A stretch of DNA of 64,000 bases from Glandiceps talaboti. Its lineage: Eukaryota > Hemichordata > Enteropneusta > Spengelidae. Within the stretch, counting starts at the first letter, position 1, and every line of letters begins with the position of its first letter. Positions 13,467-28,709 of this stretch are shown here, in pieces. The stretch lies in assembly GCF_964340395.1 (NCBI RefSeq), contig NC_135562.1, positions 17,176,485 to 17,240,484 on the forward strand, written 5' to 3'. The position numbers and the translations under genes are program-made. A model generated the notes under the pieces. It had not been told where the DNA came from. It ran no database searches and was given only the letters and a program-made list of their open reading frames with translations.

Positions 13467-13580
13467 ACATTGAATTGAATTGAATTGAATTGAAATTTAT
13501 TCCACCAGAAGAGAAAAATATATACACAAACTCTGAAAGCAACGGATAGAACATTTCTGGCGAGGGCCATGGAAATAGTT
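13467..13580 (-). mobile_element. 3' end of a non-LTR retrotransposon with (CAATT)n tail
   Basis: On the - strand the sequence reads CTTCTGGTGGAATAAATTTC followed by about five AATTC/CAATT pentamers (13467-13492). An AATAAA signal directly before a short-unit tail is typical of CR1/L2-like LINE 3' ends and of the SINEs that use them. No protein remnant is recognisable further 5' (higher coordinates). Confidence 0.5.
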
Positions 13581-13790
13581 CATTGTTTTTCTTTCAAAGG
13601 AAAAGTCAAACAAATGGTTTACAGTTAAATTTTTCGAACCTTAACATAACAGATTACGAAATTTAATACAAGAAAATCGACAAAAACTTAACAGGTATTT
13701 ACAGTAACGCACAGACCGTCCTTTTGGAATAGCATAATCTGATATGGAACGCATGTCTTTGAACTGAAAATATGTAACATAATATATATA
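13581..13790. other. possible LINE 3'UTR or anonymous DNA
   Basis: AT-rich, no recognised motif. It may belong to the element whose tail is at 13467. Confidence 0.25.
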
Positions 13791-13794
13791 CCCG

Positions 13795-13930
13795 GGTCAT
13801 TCGACGTCACTGCAACCAGTGTCTACGTCACTGGTTCTGCGGTTCCCAAAATATGAGTCAAAACATTTCAACTCACCATTATCTTAAAGCTTTCCCTTCC
13901 CCTATTGTGCATAAATTAAGCTTGAGGACG
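13795..13930 (-). repeat. dispersed repeat fragment, sister of the 61.5-kb element
   Basis: It aligns over about 100 bp with 61510-61610. On the - strand both copies read an open peptide, here CFDSYFGNRRTSDVDTG and at 61.5 kb CFDVYFEHRRTSDVDTG, and about half of the codon differences are synonymous. The same DNA forms a small hairpin (AACCAGTG / CACTGGTT), so the conservation could be structural. Confidence 0.55.
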
Positions 13931-13995
13931 TATACTTATATTATTCCCGATAGTGTTCTTCATTCAGCCGGGAAATACTTGTGTCCGAAGAGTTT

Positions 13996-14032
13996 GTCAC
14001 TATGAGTCTCTAGACTCTAGACTCATAGTGAC
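13996..14032. repeat. 14-bp perfect inverted repeat
   Basis: GTCACTATGAGTCT (13996-14009) and AGACTCATAGTGAC (14019-14032) are exact inverted copies with a 9-base loop. The adjacent AT-poor context and position suggest the end of a decayed foldback element, but no outer arms are seen. Confidence 0.85.
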
Positions 14033-14980
14033 ACGACCCTTAAGGTCACTCATATTTTACATGGCTGAAGACGAAAATTAATGGGTAATAACATCTAACT
14101 GTCATAGTATAAAGCAGTCATATTAGTCAAAAGAAGTCACATTTTGCTCCATATACAGACTTGGCTAAAATGTGCAACTAATTTCATGTTATGAAAGTAA
14201 CACAATCTTAGAACTTGACATTTGACATTGACTTTTATCTTCAAGGTCAAACAATCAAACTTGATATGTGCAATCATATTTTATCATAGTAAGGTAAATG
14301 TTCACTTAAAAATACTGCTTATCGCAATGGTTAATTCCATACCACACGAGAGACATTCAGTTTGTATCTGATCATTAATTACGTGAAGGGGTATGGTTGA
14401 GGAAGGCGGACACTCGTTACAGATTGTTCCTTCGTAAATGATCACTTCAATGAAAAGATAAGACTTTCTTCGTCTGATTGCTTTGGGCTATTAAGTAATC
14501 ATGTTTGTAATACGCTATCTTCTCCCACACCTAGTAACACACACTTCGTTGTCTGTGTGTTACATATCTGTCATAATACATATAGCTATATAGAACTGCC
14601 TGGAGAAGTAGATAAACAAACATGTATCATGTACATATATGATACCAGCAATTTTCTGTCGAGCAAAGCTGACGATTATATTTAGGATAACCATTAGAGA
14701 TGTAGGAAGCTGGGATTATGCTAACCCATAATTCAGGAAATGGATATGGAATACGCTTTAGGGTAATGATGCGATTTCCAAGGAAACATAATGTATTCAA
14801 TGAAGGATATATTTGCATAACCTTAATATTACACGTAAAAAGGGATTATATGAACAAGAAAAATGGAGAAACACAACGATATTATGTTTTTGTACTTGAC
14901 AATTTTTATTTGAATTAACATAGCCCATCTCTGTGTTTGTGGTTGTGTTTGTATTTGCGTTTGTGTTTTTTATTTGTTTT
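14033..14980. other. anonymous DNA
   Basis: No feature recognised. Confidence 0.4.
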
Positions 14981-14984
14981 TGTT

Positions 14985-15001
14985 AGTGTGTGTGTGTGTG
15001 T

Positions 15002-15080
<79 letters not shown>
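14985..15080. repeat. (TG)n-(TTAG)n array
   Basis: A short TG run is followed by about 19 TTAG units (15003-15080), then GTTT/TTTG variants. TTAG is not a telomere unit of known metazoans, and the array is internal, so it is an ordinary microsatellite. Confidence 0.97.
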
Positions 15081-15081
<1 letters not shown>

Positions 15082-16680
15082 GTTTATTTGTTTGTTTGTG
15101 GGTGTTTGTGTTTGTGTAATTAACTGATTTTGAAAATACCTAAAAAAAATACGGAAAAAAAATGTTTATTATTGTCCGTAAACCGTGTATTTTGTACACA
15201 CATCTGGTAAAAACTTTCTAATCTTAAGTATTACTAAATACTAGTAATCAAACTATTTATGGATCATGAGTTCGCAATATATGTGGTTGCAATATACTGG
15301 ACGTGATTCCATGAAGGGAAATACTCAACTACGTTTTGATTGTAGGTAAAGTGAATTTGGACATTCAAACGGCGTCACAGTGAGGAGTAAAACCACTCGA
15401 AGGTTTAAGCTGTGTTCTACTCATTTACTGTAAGACATAACCATGATGTTATTTGCGTGCTGTAGACAATCTAACCACTAAGCCCTTTCTAACCTCCACG
15501 TAATATGAGGACTTTTCAATTCTAGATGACAGTTTATAAGACAGGCAGCAATTTATTTCAATTTATCGTTATTGCTGTGTTTGTAGAGACACCTGTACTT
15601 ACGTATGTAACCTTTGTTATATGAAAACAATGTTGATATAATTGATTCAGCTAACACGCTAAACTAGGGAGACATACACAAAGCAAATTCAGTAACTCGT
15701 AGATAATTTCACAGACGGCATTATGACGGCCCACTGAAGTGTATCGATTCATAGAGGGAACCACTTGTTAACATGTGGATAAATGCACAGACTGGCGCCA
15801 ATACACGGTATATTCAATGAAAAGACGTAAAGCATTTCTCCATTCAATGTAACTGTTAGTCGATGGGTCGATACGATGAATGAATGAATAAACATCGAGA
15901 ACTAGATTTAAACCAACCAACTTATCTACAGTATCATTTGTAAATTGTACGTATGTACACGTATAAAAACTACATGCACCTGTGTATGTGCTTACGTTTA
16001 AAACATATCAATATTGGTGACTGACTGAAGTTGACCTTGACTTTGGCATCTGCACACGTGCTTCATAATTTTACTCATAATCGTTACTGTGTGATGACAG
16101 AACACGAGAGCCCCGAAAGACAGTATAGAATGTGCGCAAGGACAGAAATTATGTACGGAGCACAATTTCTGAGAGCACAATTTGTGTGACACAACATACG
16201 TATGTCCAACATCATATTCAACATTTAATACATATTTTGTGACGAAAAAAATTGTCTGAGACGTATAAAAAACATCTTACTGCCAATTGGCACTCTATAG
16301 TCACTCTGGTTTGGTAGTAAGTATGTTACTTGCATATGGTATTAGCATATAAAACACACGAGGCTATATCAGTCCACAGAAGGTAATTTCTGCTTTCTGT
16401 TATAACGACGTTGAGTTCACAACAAAATGTCGACGACAGTGTAGCCAAATACCTATCACATTGCTGGAGTGCAATCCAGTCCAAAAAATAAAGCTTTTGA
16501 CGACATGAATATCGGCGTAAAATATCAAGTGGACTATACCAGCAGAACAATGGTTGTAGATTGTAATGGTATATGCTTGTCGTCTGATAGTATCGACAAA
16601 AAACATACTTCAGTTCTGAGTATGCACGATGTTGTCAACATGGCTGTATGGTAATTCAATTCTTTCATGACGTGAGTGGT
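15081..16680. other. anonymous DNA
   Basis: No gene, RNA or repeat recognised. The 60-75 codon frames at 15998-16654 occur on both strands without motifs. Confidence 0.4.
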
Positions 16681-16682
16681 TT

Positions 16683-16850
16683 GTTATTCTAAGTGTGATA
16701 TGCTAGAATTATGTGTACATATGACAATGCAAGACCTACTTATTCATGACATGATCATACTCCATGACATATTGTATGATATCCCAATCGCAATTATTGG
16801 GGTCTAAAGGCAATATATTTGAGTAGAATTAAAAGCAGACTCATGTCTAT
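16683..16850 (+). repeat. interspersed repeat with (ATGT)n tail, copy 1
   Basis: It is collinear with 37064-37232. Shared blocks are TTCTAAGTGTGAxATGxTAGAATxAT, ATATGACAxTxCAAGA, TAAAGGC and finally GACTCATxTxTATGTATG running straight into the ATGT array. A dispersed sequence that repeatedly ends in the same simple repeat behaves like a retroposon with its 3' tail. The type (SINE or LINE 3' end) is not recognised. Confidence 0.6.
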
Positions 16851-17110
16851 GTATGTATGTATGTATGTATGTATGTATGTATGTATGTATGTATGTATGT
16901 ATGTATATATATATGTATGTATGTATGTATGGATGGATGGATGGATGGATGGATGGATGGATGGATGTATGTATGTATGTATGTATGTATGTATGTATGT
17001 ATGTGTGCGTGTGTGCGTGTGTGCGTGCGTGCGTGCGTATGTACGTATGTATGTATGTATGTATGTATGTATGTATGTATGTATGTATGTATGTATGTAT
17101 GTATGTATGT
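16851..17110. repeat. (ATGT)n-(GGAT)n-(ATGT)n-(GTGC)n-(ATGT)n array
   Basis: ATGT arrays enclose a pure GGAT block (16929-16966) and a GTGC-rich block (17005-17040). The 95-113 codon frames are artefacts. Confidence 0.98.
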
Positions 17111-18460
17111 GTCGATTTCAAGCTATGCAATAACTATGTTGTAGAGATAAATCCGTATCTGGTGGTTAGAGCTCAGTGTGTATCTGTATTATGAGAAAAA
17201 CTCTTAAAGGATACACTTTTAATCCACAAATCTGTCTAAGTTTAAAATGATCGATATTGCAGTTTAATTTGCCTGAAATACAATTTGAGAGTCGTGTTCA
17301 GTTGATTCAAGAATAATTGGAAACATTGTTCACTTGCCGTAGGAAGTTCACAAATATTGTATCGCCACTGATACCCTTACAAACGTACGTCATGAGGGTC
17401 CATATGGAATACTGAAAACGCGGATTATCTTTCCAGCTTATCTTATCAGTACTTTAGTGTTTGTACCAGATGAGTGGCCTTACAAACAGTGCTACTAAGA
17501 GACACGGTAGTATTATTAGGTTAATCTGAAATTATGCAAATAAGTTTTTCTTTCGAATTAAATTCAAATTATAAGGTCTTCGGGTCATGTCATGTTCGAT
17601 GGCTTAGAGGAAATGCTGCAGCATGTCAAGTATATAATGTCTAAATCATATACACGTACATGCAACGGTCATGAAACATTATAATGCATATTGTACGGGC
17701 TGAAAGCTACTGTATTAGCATATGTCAGAACAGATATTGCCAAATGGAGCAATGTATAATGAATCGGTGCTCAGCAGCAAATATATCACATTACCATGAA
17801 TATGCAAGCAGTACCGCAACGAGGGATTATCGATACGCTGTACTCCATGGTCGACATTTATGATTTCTAGCTCTTTGGCACTTTTCCTCAATGACCTTGG
17901 GTTCACTGGAGACGCCTTGAGCGCTATCGTTTGGAATGTAAATAGTTCTTGCAGTTATGTTAGGCAATCAGTGGGTATGTTGATTGAAATTAGCCACGAT
18001 GTGACACTTTTACATTTTGACAAAACTGGGAAAATTATCAACAAAATATTTAAAAGGAATTTTATCGCTCTAAGTTGAATATTTAACCCCTTCTCAACTA
18101 ATATTGATGGTATAGTCATTAGTAACGAACACGTAGTAGAAGAAGTACACAGCATTGGAATATTTTGAAAACATACATTGTGTAGACATTGATGTTGTTT
18201 GGTGATCATGGATTACACTCGGTACACAGTAGCCTACGTAATATATATTCCAAGAGGTGTCGAATTTGTTTGGTAAACTTAGAGTAGCATTCGTACCTCG
18301 TGACCGATTTACATGAAATTAAAAATTCTTAAAACTTCTCCAAACTTCGTAATATGAAAGATGGATCCTTGTTTATTTGAAATAATAAAAAAATAAAGAT
18401 GTTTTGCCGTGTTTTATAAGAAATAGACAATCTGTTATTTTCCTATACAGTAAGCATAGT
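17111..18460. other. anonymous DNA
   Basis: No feature recognised. Opposed 72 and 84 codon frames at 17860-18209 lack motifs. Confidence 0.4.
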
Positions 18461-18525
18461 ATTCAGCGGCCATATTGGATTCAAAAATGTTTTTATCTCG
18501 TTTAGGGAAAGAGCAGAATTTACGG

Positions 18526-18632
18526 CAAGGGGTGGGGGGCTGAGAAGAACATAATTTTCGTCAAAATTTGTTTTCGCATATCCCCTCTTCGCCATCGAAA
18601 GAAAAATTACGTAGCCCCCACCCCACCCACAA
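18526..18632. repeat. GC-rich short inverted repeat
   Basis: AGGGGTGGGGGGCT (about 18529-18542) mirrors AGCCCCCACCCC (about 18616-18627) around an AT-rich centre. It is possibly a decayed MITE, and its outer limits are unclear. Confidence 0.35.
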
Positions 18633-18692
18633 TATACAATAATACAGTACCCCTCCCCAGGTTTCACATTCTGGAGATGTAAAATTACAATT

Positions 18693-18735
18693 GTATGGTA
18701 TGGTATGGTATGGTATGGTATGGTATGGTATGGTA
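18693..18735. repeat. (GGTAT)n pentamer array
   Basis: About eight perfect pentamers. Confidence 0.97.
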
Positions 18736-20385
18736 CACTACATTAAAATAACAGGGCATCGACTTCAGCGTCCATACACGGTTAAAGTTTCCTTTAGAAA
18801 TCCACGTCAATCTTGATTTGGTAAGAAACAGCATTACAGTGTTGCTAGTGGGGATAGTGTGGTATTAGTGTCCCCTTCCAACAGTGAGCACTTTCCTGAC
18901 AATTTTCATTAATCAGGTATGAAAATAAAGACATGTAGGAGGCCATTTAGACCTAGAGGCGTAAAATTTCCGACCATGAACATTATTGAAAGCCATAGAA
19001 TATTTGAATAATTTATTATCCTCAACAGACATCAAGAGATTTAGGCATACAGTCACATAATCTTTGATAGTCACCCACCTCATCGTAATTCAATATAGAT
19101 TTAAGACCTTGTTGCGGCGGCGGACAAATGTATGTGGTAAACGACTAATCTTAGGATTAAAATTGGTTCAAATCATGAGGGAAATATTTCCTGATCTTCA
19201 ATCCCCCCCCCCCGCTGTAAATTCTGTTCATTCTTTTTAATAATGATGAACAATGCAAAAGTATAAACAATTTCAAATGTTTACTTCTGAGGCGCATTCT
19301 ATGTTTAAGTACTGATTACTCGGGTGGATTACAATCTACATTTTAATGGAATGCAAAGAACTGTATTCCAACTCGTACTACGTCAAGTTAACGTTGATGC
19401 ATGCCTTAGACAGGAGTAAAACTAGTCTTCTGACATTGCTGACAATTCGGGCTCACCTTGTTATTCGTTAAAGAAGTATGCGTTATACATAAATAGAGGT
19501 TATGTATTTTGTCAAAAAAAGTGAAATTTCGATATTTAAGTAGAACACTATAAGCTATTTTTTGATGTTGTAAATATTGTCCCGCCTTCAGGAAACATGC
19601 TTAAACTTAGTTTAAGTACCTTAATTAGTAGAATACTTTTATATGATATTGAGATTACTCTAAACCTGATGTATCAGCTGCAGGGTTTTAGACATAGTTT
19701 TGTTGCGTGAGAAGAGAGCACATGCCATCTATCAAAGGTCCGTTTTTTTCATATTTATAACATTTCAATTAGCAGTGAGCTAACAAGACACGCGTACAGC
19801 CCTAATTTTGACATTCAATCAGCACGTTTTAGGTACAAACACAAAGCAGACGACACATGCTCCCGTCATAAACAGAAACCGGTGATATAAAATAACAGCA
19901 GTATTGTTAATGAATAATCTAATATCATTGTCTAGCCGACAAGTAAAACGATAATGTTCATAGCATGTGACTTGTGTATGAGTAGAACGAACCTTGAACA
20001 ATTTTCAAAGCGTTGCGGTACCATGGGGTTTCCAGTAACAATATGATAAAAACATTGTATTGTTGTATCGTACTTTTTTATTACCTATATCATATTATTC
20101 AGTTACGCAGTCTACATTGTAAAGTAAATATCAAATTACAAACACGATATTGTCTGCTTTTGTGCAGTTAATAGGTATGATTCCTACCAAATGGTACTGT
20201 TTACATATGAGAAATATTTGCTGGGTTTAATATATTTCCAACATTCAGTATTTGATAACAGTATAGGTAACATGTTGCTATTTAGTTGGCAAGGTGACGT
20301 TTTTTTTATTGCAGGGCTCAGTTTCGTTTATGGTTTAAGTTCAAACTGTGCGCTTGCGTTTTTAAACAAATGGCATATATAGATA
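18736..20385. other. anonymous DNA
   Basis: No gene recognised. A run of about 11 C lies at 19203-19213. Confidence 0.4.
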
Positions 20386-20388
20386 TGG

Positions 20389-20580
<192 letters not shown>

Positions 20581-20639
20581 GGAGAGAGACAGAGATACAG
20601 ACACACACGCACAGACAGTGTCATAAGAGAAACAAACAA

Positions 20640-21430
20640 CATACCCCAAAAGATTCAATTTGCCAAAACATCTATACTCAATCTTCAGTATCTCGAGTAC
20701 ATTTATTGTCAAGTTAAGAAAGGTGATATACATATTAATAGTGATGCGGCGAGGGTAGTCTGTTGACTTAACCTTTGGGAGTTTCACAGTGCGCAATTTT
20801 CAAAGTGTACAATATTGTTAACATTCACCATACGTTAGCAGTGATGATGTCAAAATGTTAAGATTGACTAGTACTTCTCATATGGTACACTAAAGGCATT
20901 AATCAATCAAATTGGTAGCATATGTTGACATATTGTCAGGGATGAGTGTTTTTAGTACACCCATTCTCTTTTCATGTTAGCTTTGGTTAACCTCCAGCAA
21001 AGCTGGCATACAGCTCACTACATCAGTTTAGGAAGAGAATTCACTGTCGCGTAGTAATGTACTGACGTTTCGTTATAATGATGGATGAATACCTATAAAT
21101 ACAGTTTTATTTTATTTTACTTGGGTACTCGACGGGATACTGTATTTTTGTAAAGTGATGTAACAACGCTTTTGAAAACAATCGTTCCCTTTTAATTACA
21201 ACCCTGCTGCCAATGACAGTGTAGGTTGTTTTGTTAGGTGGCTGCCCGTCGTCTGTCTATTTATCAACCATCTATTTGTGACTTTTTCTATGGATCTGGA
21301 ATCTTGTAGCAGTTTCATGGTGATTTGACATTTAGTATTTTTTGTACCTTGGGGGTTGTGTCTAATCAGCATTATTAATGCAACGTTTTATTTGGTAGAA
21401 TGTGTATATGTATATACTTTAGAGTTCATT
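20640..21430. other. anonymous DNA
   Basis: No feature recognised. Confidence 0.35.
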
Positions 21431-21433
21431 ATA

Positions 21434-21492
21434 CACACACACACACACACAAATATATACATATAACTTAACACACACACACACACACACAC

Positions 21493-21531
<39 letters not shown>
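21434..21531. repeat. (CA)n and (TA)n tail region
   Basis: Two CA runs (21434-21452, 21473-21493) and a TA run (21496-21531) lie immediately 3' of the - strand LINE fragment. The TA run may be the LINE tail or its insertion target. Confidence 0.9.
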
Positions 21532-21534
<3 letters not shown>

Positions 21535-22045
21535 CAGTAGACTTATAGAGCGCCAATCTCTGCAAGCACAGCTCGAGGTGCATAAATGGAAAATTACTAT
21601 ATGGTATAATTTAAGGCAATATGGATTCACAGACACTGGATACAAGGCATGCGCAGTTGATGAAGGCTGGGACTAATGAATAAAGAGACAGGTCTTGAGA
21701 GAACGGCGAAATGATCGAACGTGGAAACCCTTGGAATACAAAGAAGACGAGAAGACGAGGAAGAGCGGAGTTGCCTTTGTGGATATATTGATGAAGAAGG
21801 TCACATAGATATTGCGGTAGAGAACCCACAACTGTATTGAAGCAAATATATGAAACTTTGTAGTGAATAGGAGTAATAATAGGTAACCAGTGATGCTGTT
21901 GTAAGTTGGACATGGTCATATACTTTTTAGCATTGCAGACAAGACGTGCGGCAGCACTCTGAGCTCTTTGCAACTTGCAATCTATAAGGGGTTCAGGGCA
22001 ACCAGAAAGGGGACAGTTACAATAGTGTAAGCGAGACAAAACAAA
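21532..22045 (-). pseudogene. LINE ORF2 reverse transcriptase C-terminal fragment (CR1/L2-type)
   Basis: A 166-codon - strand frame (21611-22111) contains, from about residue 25, LSRLHYCNCPLSGCPEPLID, then KLQRAQSAAARLV, HHWLPIITPIHYKV and SLPQYLCDLL. These correspond to the LSRLDYCNSLLxGLP, KLQRVQNAAARLV, LHWLPVxxRIxFK and LAPxYLxxLL blocks at the end of CR1/L2-like reverse transcriptases. The catalytic domain is absent, so the copy is 5'-truncated, as target-primed insertions usually are. After the stop, the - strand 3' end reads GGCGCTCTATAAGTC, a LINE-type terminus. The ~20 residues before position 25 are probably flank. Confidence 0.85.
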
Positions 22046-22470
22046 TATATATATATTATTATTGAGTGAAAGTGTAAATATAATATATGTTGATCCAAAC
22101 AAAACCAACAAAGTGACTTTGTTGAATATCGAAATTCATATGGTGCCTTCATAACATGTCAACCTACGAATCCCCCTGGAGCCCCATCTGCCGACGCCTA
22201 GGAGAGGGAGGTGTATTTTGTCTATATACTTATTAAGAGCCATGAAATATACTTCTTGATGGAAATGAAATTTAAAGCTAATATATGCCTATTAACATGC
22301 TAATTAAGAGTAATCAGTAATGAAGCCAAATGTTGACATCTTTCATTATTCATCAATTTCTAAGTCATATTTGTGTTAATCATCAACATTACATTACATG
22401 ACGATAACTTAATTTACTTTTCGACTTCCCTACCATTGAAACCACCAATAGCATGGAGCTATTCAGTTCA
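22046..22470. other. anonymous DNA
   Basis: A 9-bp-arm palindrome (CAACAAAGT / ACTTTGTTG) lies near 22110-22128. Nothing else is recognised. Confidence 0.35.
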
Positions 22471-22472
22471 AC

Positions 22473-22549
<77 letters not shown>
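22471..22549. repeat. (TG)n-(TGTC)n array
   Basis: About 16 TG units then about 12 TGTC units. Confidence 0.97.
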
Positions 22550-22551
<2 letters not shown>

Positions 22552-22600
22552 ATCCGTCATTTCTTTCACTTTTTTTTCTCTGTATCCTTTCACTTTGTCA

Positions 22601-22668
22601 GTAATTCTGTGTCTGCGCCTGCAGCTCTTTGGATAACAGGCGCATTATAAATTCACTTTATCATTAGT
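22601..22668 (+). mobile_element. LINE/SINE 3' end fragment
   Basis: AATTCTGTGTCTGCGCCTGCAGCTCT runs on to GGCGCATTATAAATTC and then an ATTATTA-like tail. The GAGCTCT ... GCGCATTATAAATTC pair is the same as the terminus of the SINE at 27481-27841, so both probably use the same LINE 3' recognition end. Confidence 0.55.
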
Positions 22669-22854
22669 AGTTGTGGTAGTCTCAGAACAAGATACCAAAA
22701 AAAACCCTAGCCGTTAGGATAAGACACTGTCTAGATCTGGCAGCAAATATTTATCTTAATAATCAAATACTTGAGGAATACGAAGAGTAACGGAATGCTC
22801 TCGATTTTAAACTTACTATGGGTGTTCCCCAACTTCGTTATTACGTAAACGATA

Positions 22855-23045
22855 CTTCTGGCTACTGGAGAGTCAATTCATGACCACACAAAATTCGCGT
22901 GAATGCCAAGAAACACCAAATTGAGAGATCCTTAATTCTATTCAATGTCCGAGCAGTGCTCAGGCGTTGCATTATGGGAGTTAGCAGGCATACATATATA
23001 AGATGGTAATAAGCACCACAGAGTCATGAATATTCATTGTTCATT
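22855..23045. mobile_element. half of a foldback repeat related to the 61.6-kb element
   Basis: It shares AGAGTCAATTCATGA, AAGAAACACCAAATTGA and a distal GAATATTCATxG block, in the same order, with the reverse complement of 61896-62060. The opposite arm is not seen here, so it is a partial or deleted copy. Confidence 0.55.
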
Positions 23046-25645
<2,600 letters not shown>

Positions 25646-25860
25646 TTCCCGATACCGGACCTTCACGTCTGTTCGCACCAGTGATGTTTTTAATGTAATG
25701 TAACATCTGTACGTTTACAATTTCGTGATTCTATTCAACAGCATATGTTAATGTTTTTAGTATTGAAATGTTATTTCCTGGGTTACACACGGATTTAACA
25801 ATTGCCAATATTTTAGGTTTTTCCAATTTGCCTTTGGTTGCATATATGTTGGTTTTATTT

Positions 25861-26020
25861 TTACATACATAAATACGTACGTTCATACATACATACATAC
25901 ATACATACAAACATACACACACATACATACATACATACGTACATACATACATACATACATACACACATACATACATACATACATACATACATACATACAT
26001 ACAAACATACATACATACAC
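25861..26020. repeat. (ACAT)n array
   Basis: ACAT units with AAAC, ACAC and CGT interruptions. On the - strand it is (ATGT)n. Confidence 0.97.
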
Positions 26021-27380
26021 AAACGCACTCTCATAGGCATGCACACAATGACATTTAACACTATCACATATGGATATATGCGTATATCTACTATTATCTG
26101 CGAGTATCACCTATTTATCTATTATCGTAAGCACAAACTATCGACTTTGATATTAAATGACGTCCTGAAAATACATTCAACACGACAGTACGTTTAATGG
26201 ATTTTACATAAAGGGACATCAGTGACGTATCAAATAAGTCTTTTTCGGGTGATTTTTATCGGGTGCCACATAATGTAACACAAATTGTCATATATTTATT
26301 TCACGACGTTGTATGTTACAATTATGATCAAATAGCTTTAAATTATTTATTTCTTCTTCATTTATAATGAAATGCCCAAGGAATTAAAACCAAAAGCTGA
26401 TTATCATATTGAGTAAAGCCAACCAAGGAATTGAGACGTAATCCTGATATTACTCCCCAATTAGTTGTTAAGTCTGGTCAATAATTTGCCGATGTTATCC
26501 AGAGGCAGAACGTTCACGGAGTGCACACCACATACGTAACTGTGTGTTTCCTTTTCTAGAGCCTCTAGATCTTCTTTCGTTTATAATCCATGACTTTATT
26601 GATTTTCTATAAATTAACATACTATATTCTAGTGCATGTATAGTAGTTGGCTAGATCTTTAACTGAACACACACATATTGTAGCAACCTGAGTAATCAAA
26701 CGGAATTCGGAAGTCACATTGAACGAACGAAACGTTCAACTATAAATTGCATACGTTCTTTTGTGGATAATTCAAAGTTATTATGGTAAATAGATTTCGA
26801 CAAGCATACGACTACTTTCAGAAAACAACATCTAAATTCCAGATTAAAGCATATTCCCGATGAATAAAAATTGTGCTTTTTGTTCCATCACATGCAGCGC
26901 CTGGAATGTTCAACTACCGCAAATATACCTCTTTGGATATTCATAATAAAAAATAGAAAAGTTAACATGTTTTCCGAGCATTCTCTTGCAGGATACAGCA
27001 TTTCCATCTTTTGATTAATATAGAATATTACGGGGAAATTAAATTCATCAAAACTGTATTTATAACTCCTCCTTCAATGATCAAAAATCAATACCTGTCT
27101 CCTGTTTAACATTCAGGGCAATGGGTTACATGTCGTATTTCAAGTTCTACATCTGACGGGGTATTAATTGATGACAACCGCGGTGCCGCCACACACCGTC
27201 TAAATTGTTAATTTCCAATTAATAGGTCGTTTGTAAGGACTTTATCTCATTTTCCACTTGTTTGACTGGCTTTATTTATGCGGGCAACAAGACGCCATGT
27301 GTAACGATTCACACAAAAGCATCAGAGTTATATTTTGTGTTATAGAACTGTTTTTAACATCAACAAGGATTATGTGTAGT
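26021..27380. other. anonymous DNA
   Basis: No feature recognised. Confidence 0.4.

Positions 27381-27422
<42 letters not shown>
27381..27422. repeat. (AGT)n trinucleotide array
   Basis: About 14 units. Confidence 0.97.
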
Positions 27423-27480
27423 CAGATGATGATGGCCGCTGCTGACATTAACAGACATTGCTCATTTTGCACTGTGTGGA

Positions 27481-27841
27481 GTCACGATTGGCGAATGATT
27501 AGCATGGCTTGTAATCTGCAGTTAAGCAGGTTCAAGCCCCGTCGCCGTCGTTCGCTTTTCAATGGCTAAAGTCTCTGAGTAAGATTTGAACCATGACTGT
27601 GCCTCAGTCAACCCAGCTATATAATTGGCGACCTGGTAGGATAGAGCTTGCCAGGTGAATGCTTTAATCCCATGCGCTTATAGAGGTTGCAATGGATTGT
27701 ATGCTCCCCAGGGAGTTCACAAAGTATAAATGGCCGTTGTGCTGCCATTGATATGTGCCATGGTTAATAATTGTGAGCGCCGTGAGCTCTCAGGGGGAAA
27801 GACGCATTATAAATTCGCATTATATTACTATTGTTCTTATT
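27481..27841 (+). mobile_element. tRNA-derived SINE, near full length
   Basis: The 5' end is a tRNA-like head with an A box (TGGCGAATGATTAGCATGG, 27489-27507) and a B box (GGTTCAAGCCC, about 27529-27539), the internal RNA polymerase III promoter. A ~250-bp body follows (for example CCTCAGTCAACCCAGC, GACCTGGTAGGATAGAG, GGATTGTATGCTCCCCAGGG). The 3' end is GAGCTCTCAGGGGGAAAGACGC, then ATTATAAATTCGCATTAT and an ATTATTATTG-like tail. The intact boxes suggest a fairly recent insertion. The family name is not asserted. Confidence 0.85.
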
Positions 27842-28095
27842 GCCAAAAACATTCCGTTAACGATGTTATAGCCAGTACTGACTACAACATTAGTACAAAA
27901 AGTCACTTTGATTATTTTGTTTAATCAATTGTAGTATGGGCCACAAACTTGACTAGTTTGTTTCAAACTATTTTTGTGGTCCAGCCATAAACTCTGCATT
28001 CATCCATCAGTTTATGTGTAATATTTATTCCACTGTCTTTTTTACTTTCTCTCTTGTTATGTTGATATGATTTTGAGTTTGTGGCAAATAAAATA
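27842..28095. other. anonymous DNA
   Basis: A short palindromic stretch (AACTTGACTAGTTTGTTTCAAACTA, 27947-27971) is the only structure seen. Confidence 0.3.
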
Positions 28096-28097
28096 CT

Positions 28098-28620
28098 ATA
28101 TATACTAATATAGAAACAAAATTAGGTTACATAGGTATATAGATGACATTCTTTGAAACACAAACGGGCAAATGAGTTAAGATTACTTTCTGCGTTCAAA
28201 TATGGCGTTATTCATGCTGTACTATATAATGTCACGATCATAAACTGGTGACCACAGCCAATGGTAGCACAAGTCATTAGAACATAAAATAACATAATCT
28301 TTCATCTTTTTAGAAATTACCCCCCCCCCCCCCCCCCCTCTTTTCGTGAAATTGAACCCAGATGACGCTTCCGTGTTCTAATATGACATACTCATTTTGG
28401 GCCATAATTTATGTCAAAATCATAAATTCATTATGTCATATACACTACATTTTAGCAAAAATCTAAAACAATATAAAATGTTATATATTTGTAGTAAGAG
28501 ACGATTTTTTTAAAGCAAGAAAGTGAATTCAGATTGCATTTTGTCTTCGAATATGACGTAATTGCAGTTCCATATTTTGCACTGTTCTATAAAAAGCGCA
28601 CGATACTATGTTTTATCGAA
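28098..28620. repeat. about 175-bp tandem repeat, three diverged copies
   Basis: The anchor TTCxAATATGxCxTxxT recurs at about 28195, 28375 and 28550, with GTGAATTxxACCCAGATxxC-like sequence before the last two. The spacing is about 175 bp. Copy 2 contains a 19-base poly(C) run (28320-28338). Confidence 0.55.
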
Positions 28621-28709
28621 CAAGACTTTACCTTTGTTGTTATCTGAAGATAATTTATTTATTTTATTTTGAATTAGTCATGTTATCTAATTTCGTCGTT
28701 TTTAGGAAC

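Noticed and set aside
15003-15080. Telomeric repeat
   Set aside because: The unit is TTAG, not TTAGGG, and it sits among ordinary microsatellites.
27481-27552. tRNA gene
   Set aside because: A and B boxes are present, but no closed acceptor stem or anticodon arm is convincing, and the sequence continues into a SINE body and LINE-type tail.
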